From positions 8,307,501-8,371,500 of the forward strand of contig NC_092563.1 in the NCBI RefSeq assembly GCF_037975245.1: a DNA stretch of 64,000 nucleotides, given 5' to 3'. This document shows positions 36,960-47,884 of this stretch, in pieces; the stretch's first letter is position 1; the number at the start of each line of letters is the position of its first letter. The notes under the pieces were generated by a model that saw only the letters and a list, made by a program, of their open reading frames with translations, was not told where the DNA came from and searched no databases. This DNA comes from Apostichopus japonicus (taxonomy: Eukaryota; Echinodermata; Holothuroidea; Aspidochirotida; Stichopodidae). The position numbers were made by a program, and so were the translations under genes.

Positions 36960-37151
36960 GGCAGTAGTGGTACTGTGTAACTTAGTCCACTTTCCCCTCC
37001 CGTTGATCGCTATAACCAAGGCTGAAATTAACCGCGCACCAGGCGCCTTTCTGTGCCCGCTACCAGTCAAACAGCGCCCTTAAGACCCAAAAAGAATGCC
37101 GTTGATGGCGCTCGTTTCTAATTCCTTTTTGTAGACGTTGGTTCGATACGC

Positions 37152-37570
37152 TTGAATTACTGATATCAGCAAATGAATTGGTGATATCAGCAAATGAATT
37201 GTTGATATCAGCAATTCCAACATATCGCCAATTCAATTGCTGATATCAGCAAATCTTTTAGTGATATCACCAAATCATTTCATGATATCAGCAATTCCGT
37301 TCCTCATATCACTAATTAATTAGTGATATGTCGGAATTGTTGATATCAGCAAATGATTTGCTGATATCATCAATTCAATTGCTGATATCACCAATTCATT
37401 TGCTGATATCAGCAAATATTTGTTGATATCAGCTATTATTTATTGATATCAGCAATTATTTGGTGATATCACCAAATGAATTGGTGATATCAGCAAATGA
37501 ATTGGTGATATCACCAAATATTTGATGATATCATCAAATATCGAATAAAAAGTAAAACGGCTTGCCATAC
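37152..37570 (-). repeat. Foldback right arm: GATATC-centred repeats
   Basis: Inverted counterpart of 28451-28964 with the same outer 60-odd bases and the same 20-21 bp unit type. The units themselves are diverged in order and number. Confidence 0.85.
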
Positions 37571-37784
37571 GCCCGTAGTACCAAGACCTTGACAAAATCC
37601 GACAACACACCACTTCATCGATAACAAGTGATCGGGTATATTAGTGACGTCTAGACTGGTCGTGCACTGACCTACATATATAGTGTGACCACTTCCGACT
37701 TTGCAATTTCCCAAGATCAGGCCCGAAAAATCCAAGAAAACCCAAGGGCACTGTACTGTATGGATATCTAGCAATATCTAGCGA

Positions 37785-38877
37785 CAGTGGCGGCGGAACC
37801 GGGGGGGGGGGGGGGCTTGGGGGGCTCAGCCCCCCAATGAAAAAGTTGAGGGGCAAATGCATGATAAGCCCCCCCCCAATATTTACCAAGGCTCCGAACG
37901 TGCATCTGCCCATTTTTCAATGCATACTTGTCGATCTGTCCGATGCACACGTATACTATATAGGTGTAATAGTTTTAGCAATTGCTGGGGGACCCTCGGC
38001 CCGTCCCCTAGCTATAGACCACATTATCACCCCAACCGCGACTTCACGCCCCGTGAAAAGTGGAAGCAGTGAGTGTGAGTACCGGTGAGCGTAACACAAC
38101 TTCGTCTTAGGCCAATGACTTGCCTCATTTCAGCCAGTTCTCCAACATCCCCTTACTTAGTGGCGGAGCGTCCATATATACAGTCAGGGGGTGGATGCCC
38201 CCCCCCCTGACGGACTCAAATGGACTGCTGACGCCCTTTTCAGCTTTTCACTACTTTTTACTTATTCGCGATTATTGACTATTTTATTGCGCTCTCATAT
38301 ACCTATTGACATTTGTCATATTCTGTTGGTGTAATTTTCCGACAAAATGGCGACGACACGTATTTATTCTCCGTTTATATGCAAATTAGCAAGGCCCGGA
38401 AAGGGTCATTTCCTGCAATCTAGGGAGTATCTTTACTCAATAATTTTCTGACCGCTCCGCGCCAACCTGTGGTGGCGCTCCGCTTAGATAGTGTCGAAAG
38501 TGCCCCTATAGACCATTCTTGCCCCCCTGACCAATACCCCTAGCTCCGCCACTGCCCTTACTACACTCAAACACGCCTTTGCGAGTACACTACGAGGAAT
38601 AGCAACTCTCATAAAACACCATCGAATATACAAATTATAATGTTTTTACAGACTTTAACGTGCAATCTGAGAAATTGCAGGCTTGAGACCCATGTTTTAG
38701 GGGTAGGTATTCGCAGCATAAAACACTCTGGAAGTGCCGTTTCCGGCCATCTGGGGGTTTGAAAAAACCCCAAATTTTCTTGTACGCTCCGCGCCAACCG
38801 ATGGTGGCGCTCCGCTTAGATAGTGTCCACACATTAGCCCCCCCCCCCCCAATGATTTTCCCGTGCCGCCACGCCTG
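37785..38877. mobile_element. Composite hAT-in-hAT element, copy 3
   Basis: Outer ends CAGTGGCGGCGGAACC and GCCGCCACGCCTG; inner element 38158-38554. Flanks TCTAGCGA (left) and CCTTCGGT (right) do not match, so this copy is also missing its original target duplication. Confidence 0.85.
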
Positions 38878-39004
38878 CCTTCGGTGTATCTGGTAAGTAA
38901 AAAAGCACAGGAAATTAGGCTTAGATGGAGACAAAGTTTCAGCCGAAATTAGGTTAATGCTAAGGTTTGATTACTGTATTTGTACAGTAGTCTCCATTAT
39001 ACTC

Positions 39005-39390
39005 CATACAGTATAGGGGGCACTTGCCCACCCCCCCTGGAAAATCACAAATTAAAAAAAAAGTTAAGCATTTGACATTTCAATGATTTCCCCCAACCGA
39101 CAGTTCTCTAGTTATGTTCATTGCATACGGACCCATAATGCATTACTGAAATTATTGAAAGTCAAAATCCTAAGACATGAGATCTCAAAAAACCGATGTG
39201 TAAATGCAACTTGAACGGGAAGTGTCTTTTCCGACGATCTAGGAGTATTTTTTGGCAAAGAAATCGTCGTGCGCTCCGCGCCAACCGATGGTGGCGCTCC
39301 GCTTAGATAGTATCAAGTAGTGTGTTACACCTTTATGACCTACTGACCCCCCCCCCCTTGTAAACATTTCTGAGGACGCCCTTGCTTAGA
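39005..39390. mobile_element. Probable hAT-like fragment with hairpin module
   Basis: C-rich blocks near both ends, a full hairpin module at 39208-39312 (GCGCCAACCGATGGTGGCGC), and an edge GAGGACGCCCTTG reminiscent of the other termini. Exact ends and target duplication were not found. Confidence 0.45.
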
Positions 39391-39689
39391 CCTCCTGATA
39401 GGGGCCCCTTTGGGCCAGGAGCCCGCCAGGCTCATCGTTACACCCGGGTGGAGCATTACACAATAAACATAATAGTTACTTATTTCAGTCTCCTTTCAAC
39501 TATTCGAATTTTTAAAGCAAACAGCAGATATCACATCATATCAGTGAGCATGAAAATGGCGCTCCGGGATGAACAGCCTCCAACTGTAGATATGTGTAGT
39601 GTTCGGTTTCGGAAATATCTGGTATTTTTTCATTTCCTTCAACGAAGTTTTATAGTAGCCGTTATAAGAGGTTTTAATAGATGTACACC

Positions 39690-40254
39690 AATAAATTAAC
39701 TGTGTCTGAATTTTCGAAAATTCCCTGACCACCATTCTTCATCATTATTCCCTCCATGCAATTTTGACCGGTCTGTTAGGGGTTGAAGGTTTTCCTGTAT
39801 TGGTTGTCGATAGATGAAATTTTGTGCAACATTATGGGTATATTTTGAAGTGAATTTATTCACGAGAATTTGTGAATTTTCAAATTCTGAACAAATAATG
39901 GGCTTAAAACCTTGAAAAGTGGGGCTAACGGGTATTGTGGGCCGCGACGTAGAATCACCTACAAAAAGCAATGATCCACAGGAGATGCGATGACGTCGAA
40001 CATGATGTGTGACTGGTGACATCTTCAAAAAGGTTATGGATGAAAAAAAAAAACTATTGGGAAATTCTTGGTTCTCAGGCAGAAGTGTACATCTGGTTGG
40101 TCATTTCAAGCCCGAGAAGTGCCATTTCCGGTGATCTGGGGGGTATCAAAACCAGAAATTATCTTGTACGCTGCGCGCCAACCGATGGTGGCGCTCCGCT
40201 TAGATAGCAATTCGCGCCCCCCCCCCGGGTTAAAAAATCCTGGATACGCCCCTG
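39690..40254. mobile_element. hAT-like element, copy 2 of the 29712 family, left-truncated
   Basis: Matches the interior and right end of 29712-30327, ending CCTGGATACGCCCCTG. It includes a hairpin module at 40101-40208. The left terminus of the family is missing. Confidence 0.65.
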
Positions 40255-40378
40255 ATTACCATTGACATAATCATGATGAACACCCTTGCTAGCTTGGTAA
40301 ATTTGGAACTATTTAATTATTCGCCCGCCTTGTCAGGTGACTGCACGTGATGTATCTTCACATGTCAATCACCAAAAT

Positions 40379-40947
40379 CGGAATTTGGAATATGTTAATG
40401 AGCTATATCGATGATATGTCGATTTAAATAGGTATATGTCAATTTGAGTTGCTAGAAACTGATATAAGTCCAAGGCAATTGACTTCTACCGATTTAATTC
40501 GACATATCATCGATTTAAACTAGTAGATGTCGATTTAAATTGACATATACCGATTTATTTTACATATCATTGTTTTAAATTGGTATATGTCGATTTAAAC
40601 TGGTATAAGTCGAGTTAAATTGGTATATGTCGATTTTAATTGACATATACCGATTTAATTCGGCATATCATCGATTTAAACTGGTATATGTCGATTTAAA
40701 TTGACATATACCGATTTATTTTACTTATCATCGTTTTAAATTGTATATGTCGATTTAAATCGATGATATGTCGAATTAAACTGGTGTATGTCGATTTAGA
40801 TCGATTATATGTAGAATTAAACTGTTATATGTCGATTTAAATCGGTAGAAGTCAATTTAAGCTGCTGGAAACTAGTATAAGTCGAAGGAAATTGGTATAT
40901 GTCGATTTAAATCGGTATAAGTCGATTCCCGATATGTTAGGCCATAC
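40379..40947. repeat. 20-bp palindromic repeat array (TATATGTCGATTTAAAC type)
   Basis: About 25 units of TATATGTCGATTTAAACTGG and its reverse-oriented partner TTGACATATACCGATTTAA. Both orientations alternate, so neighbours can pair. The right edge GGCCATAC (reverse complement GTATGGCC) matches the GTATGGC at the outer ends of the foldback arms. Confidence 0.8.
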
Positions 40948-41456
40948 GTAAGGGTTCTAGCCTTTTAGTAACTGCCGTAGCAACCGAGTCCAAAATCATC
41001 CGTTTCGAAGTAATCATAAATTACCGTTTTTTGGGCCTCTTCAAAAACCAGTGAGTTTGGCGTACAATGAATGATAGTTTATTAGATTTAAGTGGACTGT
41101 CATTCAGTTTGTTCTAGTCTCACGAACTGAACGGTGACTTTTATGCAGTGTTGGTCGAATCGGTGCGAAGAAAAATAAAATGTGTTCACTTATAACGTCG
41201 TTAGGTAGTGTTTCTGTTAAGAAAGGCCCGGCCTGACATTTGAACAAACACAACGTTGGTATACCTCACGCCTACTGCACGTTCAAAAATACCTACCAAA
41301 TTACAACTGGATAGAGCGGATATTATAACTTATAAGTCGGAAATCTCAGGTCACCATAAGTCCCGGCGACCGTTCACATTACATTTATCAAGAACGCAAG
41401 AGGGATTGCAGAAACCCCGAAAGAAGGATTATTCTTATAAACGCACGCGGACTTGA

Positions 41457-41533
41457 AGTACGAGTACGCGAGCGTTCACACAAACATACATACACATGTA
41501 TGCAAACATACATACACTCAAACATACATACAC
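41457..41533. repeat. CA/ACAT-rich microsatellite (left flank of the nest)
   Basis: ACAAACATACATACACATG-type sequence that stops at the left end of the large nested insertion. Similar sequence resumes at 45828. Confidence 0.75.
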
Positions 41534-42623
41534 CAGGGGCGGATCCAGGGGGGGGGGGCCGACCCGGCCCCGGCCCCCCTTTTTGGAAATCAGTTGCTTT
41601 TTTTTATGTGGGAGTACTTCAAATTCCTAATAGGCATAACTTGGTGAAAGAAAAGCCTAATATATATCCAGCTGCTCTTCCAAGAAACGCTATCGTTTTT
41701 ATTCCAAATTTGAAACTAAGGCAATTATCAGGCCTACGCGACATCACGTATTAATTAGAAACGGCTCAGTACTATAGTGCTGACTATTACTGTCAGGGAA
41801 AATCAATGCACAGTTAGCAAGTATATCATAATTATCTGAATGAAAGGGGGTGTAGGCGGTTTTACACTATCTAACGCAACGTAGTCGCCAAGAACCTGAA
41901 GTATTTTTAAGGGAGGGCCCGAGGAACATGAACTTATAGCATGCTCCTCGTGGTGAAACATAATTGCACCTATTAGGTGAATTGAGTGTACTGTTAATAG
42001 TAGGAGAGACTAGTGTAGGTTCTTATGACCAACTAGACCGGTTTCTGTTCTCAAACTTTATAGGAGGAGCTTCATCAGTAGTAGCCTTTGAATATTTTAT
42101 ATTCGGCCTGGGCGTCTCGTTCTCAAAATGCATCTATTTTCTGTGCACGAGTTTTTATGGACTCATAGTGCAGCTATAAGAGCATCTAAAAGAGCTTCGT
42201 GTGAACCTTGAGAGTCAGCTGATTCTTCGTTAGTAAGAAACCTTGAGTTAACAAGTAAATCTTTGAGATTTTGGGCCCTTTTGTAGGCTAGAATCGGTTC
42301 TTTTGGAAACAGTTTGGATAATTCCGCGTGCAGGGGCGTAGCGAGCGGGGGGTGGGGTGTGGGGGTGTCACACCCCCAATAATTTGGTCGCTGTCGGCAA
42401 ATTTTGGGTCTGTCGGCAAAAGGAGAAAAGGTGAAGAGAGCGGAAGGGGAAGAAAGAAGGAAAGCTGAATAGAGAAAAGGAGAACGGGAGCTTCTTTATC
42501 GGTTATTTCGATTTTCCAGTTCTTCATCTGATAAACTCATTCACCAATCCAATCACCCGACGCCTGCAAGTTAAAAACCTCTCGGCAAATAACTGATAAT
42601 GTCACAGCCGTCAGTATAGATAC

Positions 42624-43717
42624 CAGTGGCGGCGGAACCGGGGGGCTGGGGGGGGGGGGGCTCAGGCCCCCAATGAAAAAGTTGAGGGGGCAAATGCATG
42701 ATAAGCCCCCCCCCCCAATGTTTACCAAGGCTCCAAAACGTGCATCTGCCCATTTTTCAATGCATACTTGTCGATCTGTCCGATGCACACGTATACTATA
42801 TAGGTGTAATAATTTTAGTAAATGCTGGGGGACCCTCGGCCCGTCCCCTGGCTATAGACCACATTGTCACCCCAACCGAGACTTCACGCCCTGTGAAAAG
42901 TGGAAGCAGTGAGTGTGAGTACCGGTAAGCGCAACACAACTTCGTCTTAGGACAATGACTTGCCTCATTTCAGCCAGTTCTCCAACATCCCCTTACTCAG
43001 TGGCGGAGCGTCTATACAGTCAGGGGGCGGATGCCCCCCCCCCCCCAACGGACTCAATTGGACTGCTGGCGCCCTTTTCAGCTTTTCACTACTTTTAACT
43101 TATTCGCGATTATTGACTATTTTATTGCGCTCTCATCTACCTATTGACATTTGTCATATTCTGTTGGTGTAATTTTCCGACAAAATGGCGACGACACCTA
43201 TTTATTCTCCGTTTATCTGCAAATTAGCAAGGCCCGGAAAGGGTCATTTCCTGCAATCTATAGAGTATCTTTACTCAAAAATATTCTGTACGCTCCGCGC
43301 CAACCTGTGGTGGCGCTCCGCTAAGATAGTGTCGAAAGCGCCCTATACAGACCATTCTTGCCCCCCCCCCAACCAATACCTCTAGCTCCGCCACTGCCCT
43401 TACTATACTCAAAAACGTCTTTGCGAGTACACTACGAGTAATAGCTACTCTCTTAAAACACCATCGAATATACAAATTACAATGTTTTTACAGACTTTCT
43501 CGTGCAATCTGAGAAATTGCAGGCTTGAGACCCATATTTTAAGGCTAGGTATTCGCAGCATAAAACACTCGGGAAGTGCCGTTTCCGGCCATCTGGGGGT
43601 TTGAAAAGACCCTAAATTTTCTTGTACGCTCCGCGCCAACCGATGGTGGCGCTCCGCTTAGATAGTCTCCACGCATTAGCCCCCCCCCCCAATAATTTTT
43701 CCGTTCCGCCGCGCCTG
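42624..43717. mobile_element. Nest level 4: composite hAT-in-hAT element, copy 4 (intact flanks)
   Basis: Ends CAGTGGCGGCGGAACCGGGG and CCGTTCCGCCGCGCCTG. The perfect 8-bp duplication ATAGATAC lies at 42616-42623 and 43718-43725. This is the only one of the four composite copies with matching flanks, and it shows that the composite moved as one unit. Confidence 0.92.
42998..43396. mobile_element. Nest level 5: inner hAT-like element
   Basis: Ends CAGTGGCGGAGC and GCTCCGCCACTG. The perfect 8-bp duplication CCCTTACT lies at 42990-42997 and 43397-43404. The 399-bp body contains a hairpin module at 43229-43330 and the stretch ATTTTCCGACAAAATGGCGA. Confidence 0.92.
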
Positions 43718-45827
43718 ATAGATACTGTAGCCAGGCTCAGCTAGACGAGTGCCAGAATCGCCGGCAACTCAGTGAAAGAAATGGAATTAAAGGCTTCCGT
43801 ATAGGCCGCAGCCCATGAGTCTTGCTATCGTGTGACAACGTGTTGTTATTATCCTCTGTTCAGAATGACGTCATCGCAGATGTCATTCGTTCTCCGTGGA
43901 AAACTTAAGGACACGGCTCACGAATTGTACACAATTTTTAACGTTTCTCGCTTGTATATCAATGAATGTTGTTATTACTCATTACCGGAAAGTTTTCTGA
44001 ACATTTTCATCACGAAGTTTCACTATTTCAACGATCGGTGAGAAGAGAAAACACAGTTCGATAATTGGTCCCAATTAATTCTTCTTCTGCCGACTGCCAT
44101 AAAAATAATATCGAAATGGAAATTCTACGGTGCCAAATTTGACTTAAAATATGCACCAGATTGCATCTAAGGACGTTTCAAAACTAAAAATTTTCCAAAA
44201 GGGAGGGGGACATCCCCTCCCCTTAGACCCCTCCCCCATTTCAGTCACATCTTCCAGATCCGTCGGCAAATCAAATCCTCCACACCCCCCAACAAAAAAA
44301 AACTTCGCTACGCCCCTGTCCGCGTGTTGCGAGATTAAGTGCCAATGTTTAAAAAGTACATTTTTCAAATGCGTGGTTTTGATATGGGGTGTATAGGTAA
44401 GCTTGAACACCATTGGTGGTTCCTTTTGTTTAGGTTTGGTAGTGAGGTATTGCCCACGGTTTTCAAATTTTATGCCTTTCGTGGCTGAGGCAATTTCCTC
44501 TTTCTTATAGTTACGGAGTAATAGTTTCTCTGTGAGCGCATTCTTTTTCTGTAAGAAATCAGTCTCATTGTTACATAGACGTGCGTATCGTAAGACTTCC
44601 CCTTTAATAAAGCCTTTAAAAGTTGCAATTGGGTGTGCAGAGTTTCTGTCGAGGTATTGGAAGGTTTCCGTGGGTTTGGTGTAGACTTTGGTGTCTAATA
44701 ACCCATTGGTTTCAAACCTTGGACCTTTGAAGATTTTCAAATCTAGGTATGTTACCTCGGTGTGTAATATTTCTACCGTAAACTTTAAGAAGCGGTGAAT
44801 TTCATTCAACCTGTTTACTAGTTGTTCAAGTTCCTGAGGTGAACCGTCGTAAAGCAATAGAATTTCATCTCTATAGCGGAGCCATTTTAAGATTTTATTA
44901 TCTGTCGGTAAAATCTGGTTTTCCAGTCTATGCATGACGATATCAGAGATATCCGGAGAGGCTTGGCTACCCATGGCGCAACCGATCTTTTGTAGATAGA
45001 ATTGGTTATTGAACTCGAAACAGTTTCTTGTTAAAAATAAGTTCAATTAGTTTGCGCATGGATATGGAAGATATTTTATTTATTCCATATTCGCTTTTTT
45101 CCGCCTTTTCATAGACTTCTTGACATATATCTAATGCCTCCTCTTGGGGAGTATTGGTATACATGGCGACGACATCGAGTGTAGCAAGTACTACTGCTTT
45201 TGGTAACGGGGTGGCTTCCACAATTTTCAGAATGTGATTTGTGTCTTTCACATAGGTGCTTTGTTTTAATACAATAGGAAGCAAGAAATAGTCCACAAAT
45301 TCCGATATTTTTTCGGTCGGTGATCCGTTTCCGCTTATTATCGGGCCCTCCCTTAAAAATACTTCAGGTTCTTGGCGACTACGTTGCGTTAGATAGTGTA
45401 ATACCGCCTACACCCCCCTTTCATTAATAAGTATATCATAATTATCTCATTGAATATATCTTGTTTTATGTTTTTTCTTGGGGTGAATCTGGTGTCATAA
45501 TTTTCGCGCAAAAGAAAAAACGAATCGACGCAATAATAGTGTATCCATTGTACATGCACTGTTGAGCGTTGTTAAATATGTGTCTATCGAGAAAAAATAT
45601 GTGCACAAAAAAGCATGTCTGCGACGTTTCTGGTTTTTCTAGTTTTTGGCGAAATGTTTCACCATTTTGCATCTAAGCACTCACAATTAACCAAAAATTT
45701 CCAAGGGGGAGGGGGACAACCCCTCCCCCTAGACCCCTCCCCCAGGACGCAGATCACTAAAGTGCTACCATCGGGATGTCGGCCCCCCCCCCCTTTCTCA
45801 AAATCCTGGATCCGCCCCTGTGCACCC

Positions 45828-45905
45828 ATACACACGTACACACTCACACATACACGCACACATACACACACATACATACACACACACATACATACACGCA
45901 TAGAC
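45828..45905. repeat. CA-rich microsatellite (right flank of the nest)
   Basis: CATACACACGTACACACTCA-type sequence, the continuation of the tract interrupted at 41533. Confidence 0.8.
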
Positions 45906-46628
45906 ATGCACTCAAACCGATGAAAGCATCATACTTCTATGACATCGTGCAATAGCACCAACATAATATTGGGTTAACATTATCACAAATTCATTTCTAT
46001 GCAGAGCATCTTTTTTTATTCAAAATGGTATCTTTAATGATTTGATTTAATATATGTTTTTTGATATTTCCTTATTATTTTCTGTTGACTAACACTTTGA
46101 AAACTGTTGCTTTTTTTACTAACTCTTAATTTGCCTTTAATCGCTTTTATGGAATTTATCTATCATACGTTTTATTCTCTCTTATTAAACATAATTGTAT
46201 TTTATGCTATTTATACTGGAATGAATGATCGGAAACTGAAACTATAACTAGATCTAACAGCTAGGACATGTTTCTTTTGAATTTATGTGTGCTATGAAAA
46301 AGAGGTTCGACCCACACCCTCTATCCACCCTTGTTCAAGCACATATTTATTGGATGCCACCACAAACAATTGAAATGATAAAACTACCATTAATTTATCA
46401 TGCACAACCAACCTGAACATTCTGCAGCTTGCTTGCATTTTGTGTACATTGAAACCTTAGCTTTTTTTTAGTAAACTTGTCTAACATTCTGTCCAGATGT
46501 TTGTTGATCAAGGAATGAAAAGAATGTAGTTTTACAGGTTTACATTAGCAAGACTTGAGAAATCAGCAGAAAGCTGTACAAATAGATAAATCTTATATTA
46601 CTACCAAGTATTATTCTCAGTATTGTTA

Positions 46629-47638
46629 CACTGGCGGATCCAAGGGGGGGGGGCCATGGCCCCCCAAAGGTGAGCCAAAAAATGTTTCCGAACATCCGCT
46701 AAATCATATGATTGGAAATTTTAAAAAATCGAGAGGAATAGCAGTGGTAGACTAGTCTAAACCTTTTCGTTTTCTGGTTTAAAATTAAACGCAGAGCTCC
46801 CAACTGACCGGCAATTCGCGGGAATTAGACCCGCATTCTAACACCCAAACCCGCTGACCCGCACAAGCGTCCGAAAAAACCGCATTGTAATTGTCAAGTA
46901 TGCATAAAAAAATTTGCATCAAATTTTGACTTAGCAACCATCATTTCTTTAGCATTTCGCATAATAGAGTATAAAACCTCCTTTACAGCATCATTTGAAC
47001 CTCAAATTAGCCTATAATTCTTTTCATTGGGGCGAGCAGCGAACATTTTCATGCCACGGGAAAGAATGAATTATCACCTACTATTCAATGTATTGATGTT
47101 ACACACAAAAAAATCCATATTTCTCAGAAAATTTTGGGTGACAAAAGCCTAAGTGCCACCATTTTACATGTAGGCATCACCAGGATTCCAAAAAAATTCA
47201 AAAGGGGAGGGTGACACCCCCTCCCCTTATACCCCTCCCCCAGGACGGCGATTCGTGGCATGGACCAGCATTTGCCTTCTCAAGAGTTGGGAGCTATGTA
47301 AATGTATGAGCATGAGGATTTACAGTTTAACACCATTTTGCAGTTACAGGCTGGTTGTAAGAAATTTATAACCTATGAGAAATAAATTTTCTTGAGAAAG
47401 ATGATCCCAACTTTGTTTTATAAATATTTTAGAAAATTACACCTGGGAAACATTTTTTTTAGAAGTAAATTAACATCACCATTGTACACTTTTGTCGCAC
47501 CAAATTGCATCTGAGGGCATTCAGCAATAGAAAATTTTCCAAAGTGGAGGGGGACACCCCCTCCCCTTAGACCCCTCCCCCATATCACTCTAATGCCACT
47601 TTGGCCCCTCCCAAACAAAGGCCCTGGATCCGCCAGTG
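46629..47638. mobile_element. CACTGGCGGATCC element, full-length copy
   Basis: Left end CACTGGCGGATCCAAGG; reverse complement of the right end CACTGGCGGATCCAGGG. TA lies outside both ends (46627-46628 and 47639-47640), which allows a TA target but could be chance. Two copies of the TTGCATCTGAGG / GGGGAGGG module lie at 47165-47250 and 47497-47584. Non-coding. Confidence 0.75.
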
Positions 47639-47640
47639 TA

Positions 47641-47780
47641 CTAGACAAGCCCTTTGGATTGTTTGGAGGGCTTCCTTTCACAATTTTCCCAGGCCTGTTG
47701 TTGATATGTTTTGTCACTTAGTTAACTTCTCTGTATTTATATTGTGGAGAAACAAATAAATGAATGAATGAAATACCGGT
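47641..47780 (+). repeat. Probable non-LTR 3' tail
   Basis: Ends ACAAATAAATGAATGAATGA, a (TGAA)n tail of the kind left by some non-LTR retrotransposons. The element body to the left is interrupted by the CACTGG element. Confidence 0.4.
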
Positions 47781-47884
47781 AATTTATTTCATAATTCCAT
47801 AAGTACTTTTTCTTTGCTTTATGAAAATGCCTGTAGTATATCAAGAAATTTTGATGCCATAAATGAAATTTTGATTTTTCCTTC

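Larger units (their letters stand above)
42331..44318. mobile_element. Nest level 3: hAT-like element inside the reverse transcriptase
   Basis: Ends CAGGGGCGTAGCGAGCG and, right, ACTTCGCTACGCCCCTG. The perfect 8-bp duplication TCCGCGTG lies at 42323-42330 and 44319-44326. It contains a level-4 insertion, and its own length is about 0.9 kb. The TTGCATCTAAGGACG..GGGAGGGGGA module lies at 44152-44245. No transposase. Confidence 0.9.
42163..45345 (-). pseudogene. Penelope-type reverse transcriptase, frameshifted and split by a hAT element
   Basis: Begins at the terminal repeat as ISGNGSPTEKISEFVDYFL, followed by LATLDVVAMYTNTPQEEA (catalytic Asp block, as in TLDV..LYTNIP). A one-base frameshift near 45040 separates this from FYLQKIGCAMGSQASP, the motif before the catalytic loop. 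That loop reads RYRDEILLLY, so the usual second Asp of the YxDD-type box is Glu. A thumb-like part follows with LDLKIFKG and HPIATFKGFIKGEVLRYAR. At 44318/44326 the hAT element interrupts the frame. Across it, with one target copy removed, the same frame resumes as FPKEPILAYKRAQNLKDLLV and stops at 42163-42165. RNA-copying activity is unlikely from this copy. Confidence 0.85.
41838..45428 (-). mobile_element. Nest level 2: Penelope-like retroelement with inverted terminal repeats
   Basis: The 19-mer AAGTATATCATAATTATCT lies at 41819-41837 and again at 45429-45447, a target duplication. Just inside are inverted repeats of about 85 bp (about 41840-41925 and 45343-45426; both include ACTATCTAACGCAACGTAGT). 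Between them runs a Penelope-type reverse transcriptase on the minus strand. Inverted terminal copies and variable-length target duplications are known for Penelope-like elements. After the RT stop only about 240 bp remain before the terminal repeat, too little for a GIY-YIG endonuclease. Confidence 0.85.
41534..45820. mobile_element. Nest level 1: hAT-like element holding the Penelope-like insertion
   Basis: Left end CAGGGGCGGATCCAGGGGGG; reverse complement of the right end CAGGGGCGGATCCAGGATTT. Without the insertion at 41838-45428 the element would be about 0.7 kb. It contains the TTGCATCTAAG..GGGAGGGGGA module at 45663-45755. Both flanks are CA-rich microsatellite, and a clean 8-bp duplication is not visible. 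Confidence 0.75.

Noticed and set aside
42050-42110. Possible hammerhead ribozyme in the Penelope-like element (ACTGATGA ... GAAACCGG on the minus strand)
   Set aside because: Hammerheads are known in these elements, and the CTGATGA and GAAA boxes are present. But the 26 bases between them do not form a convincing stem II, and the bases around the expected cleavage site do not pair as stem I.
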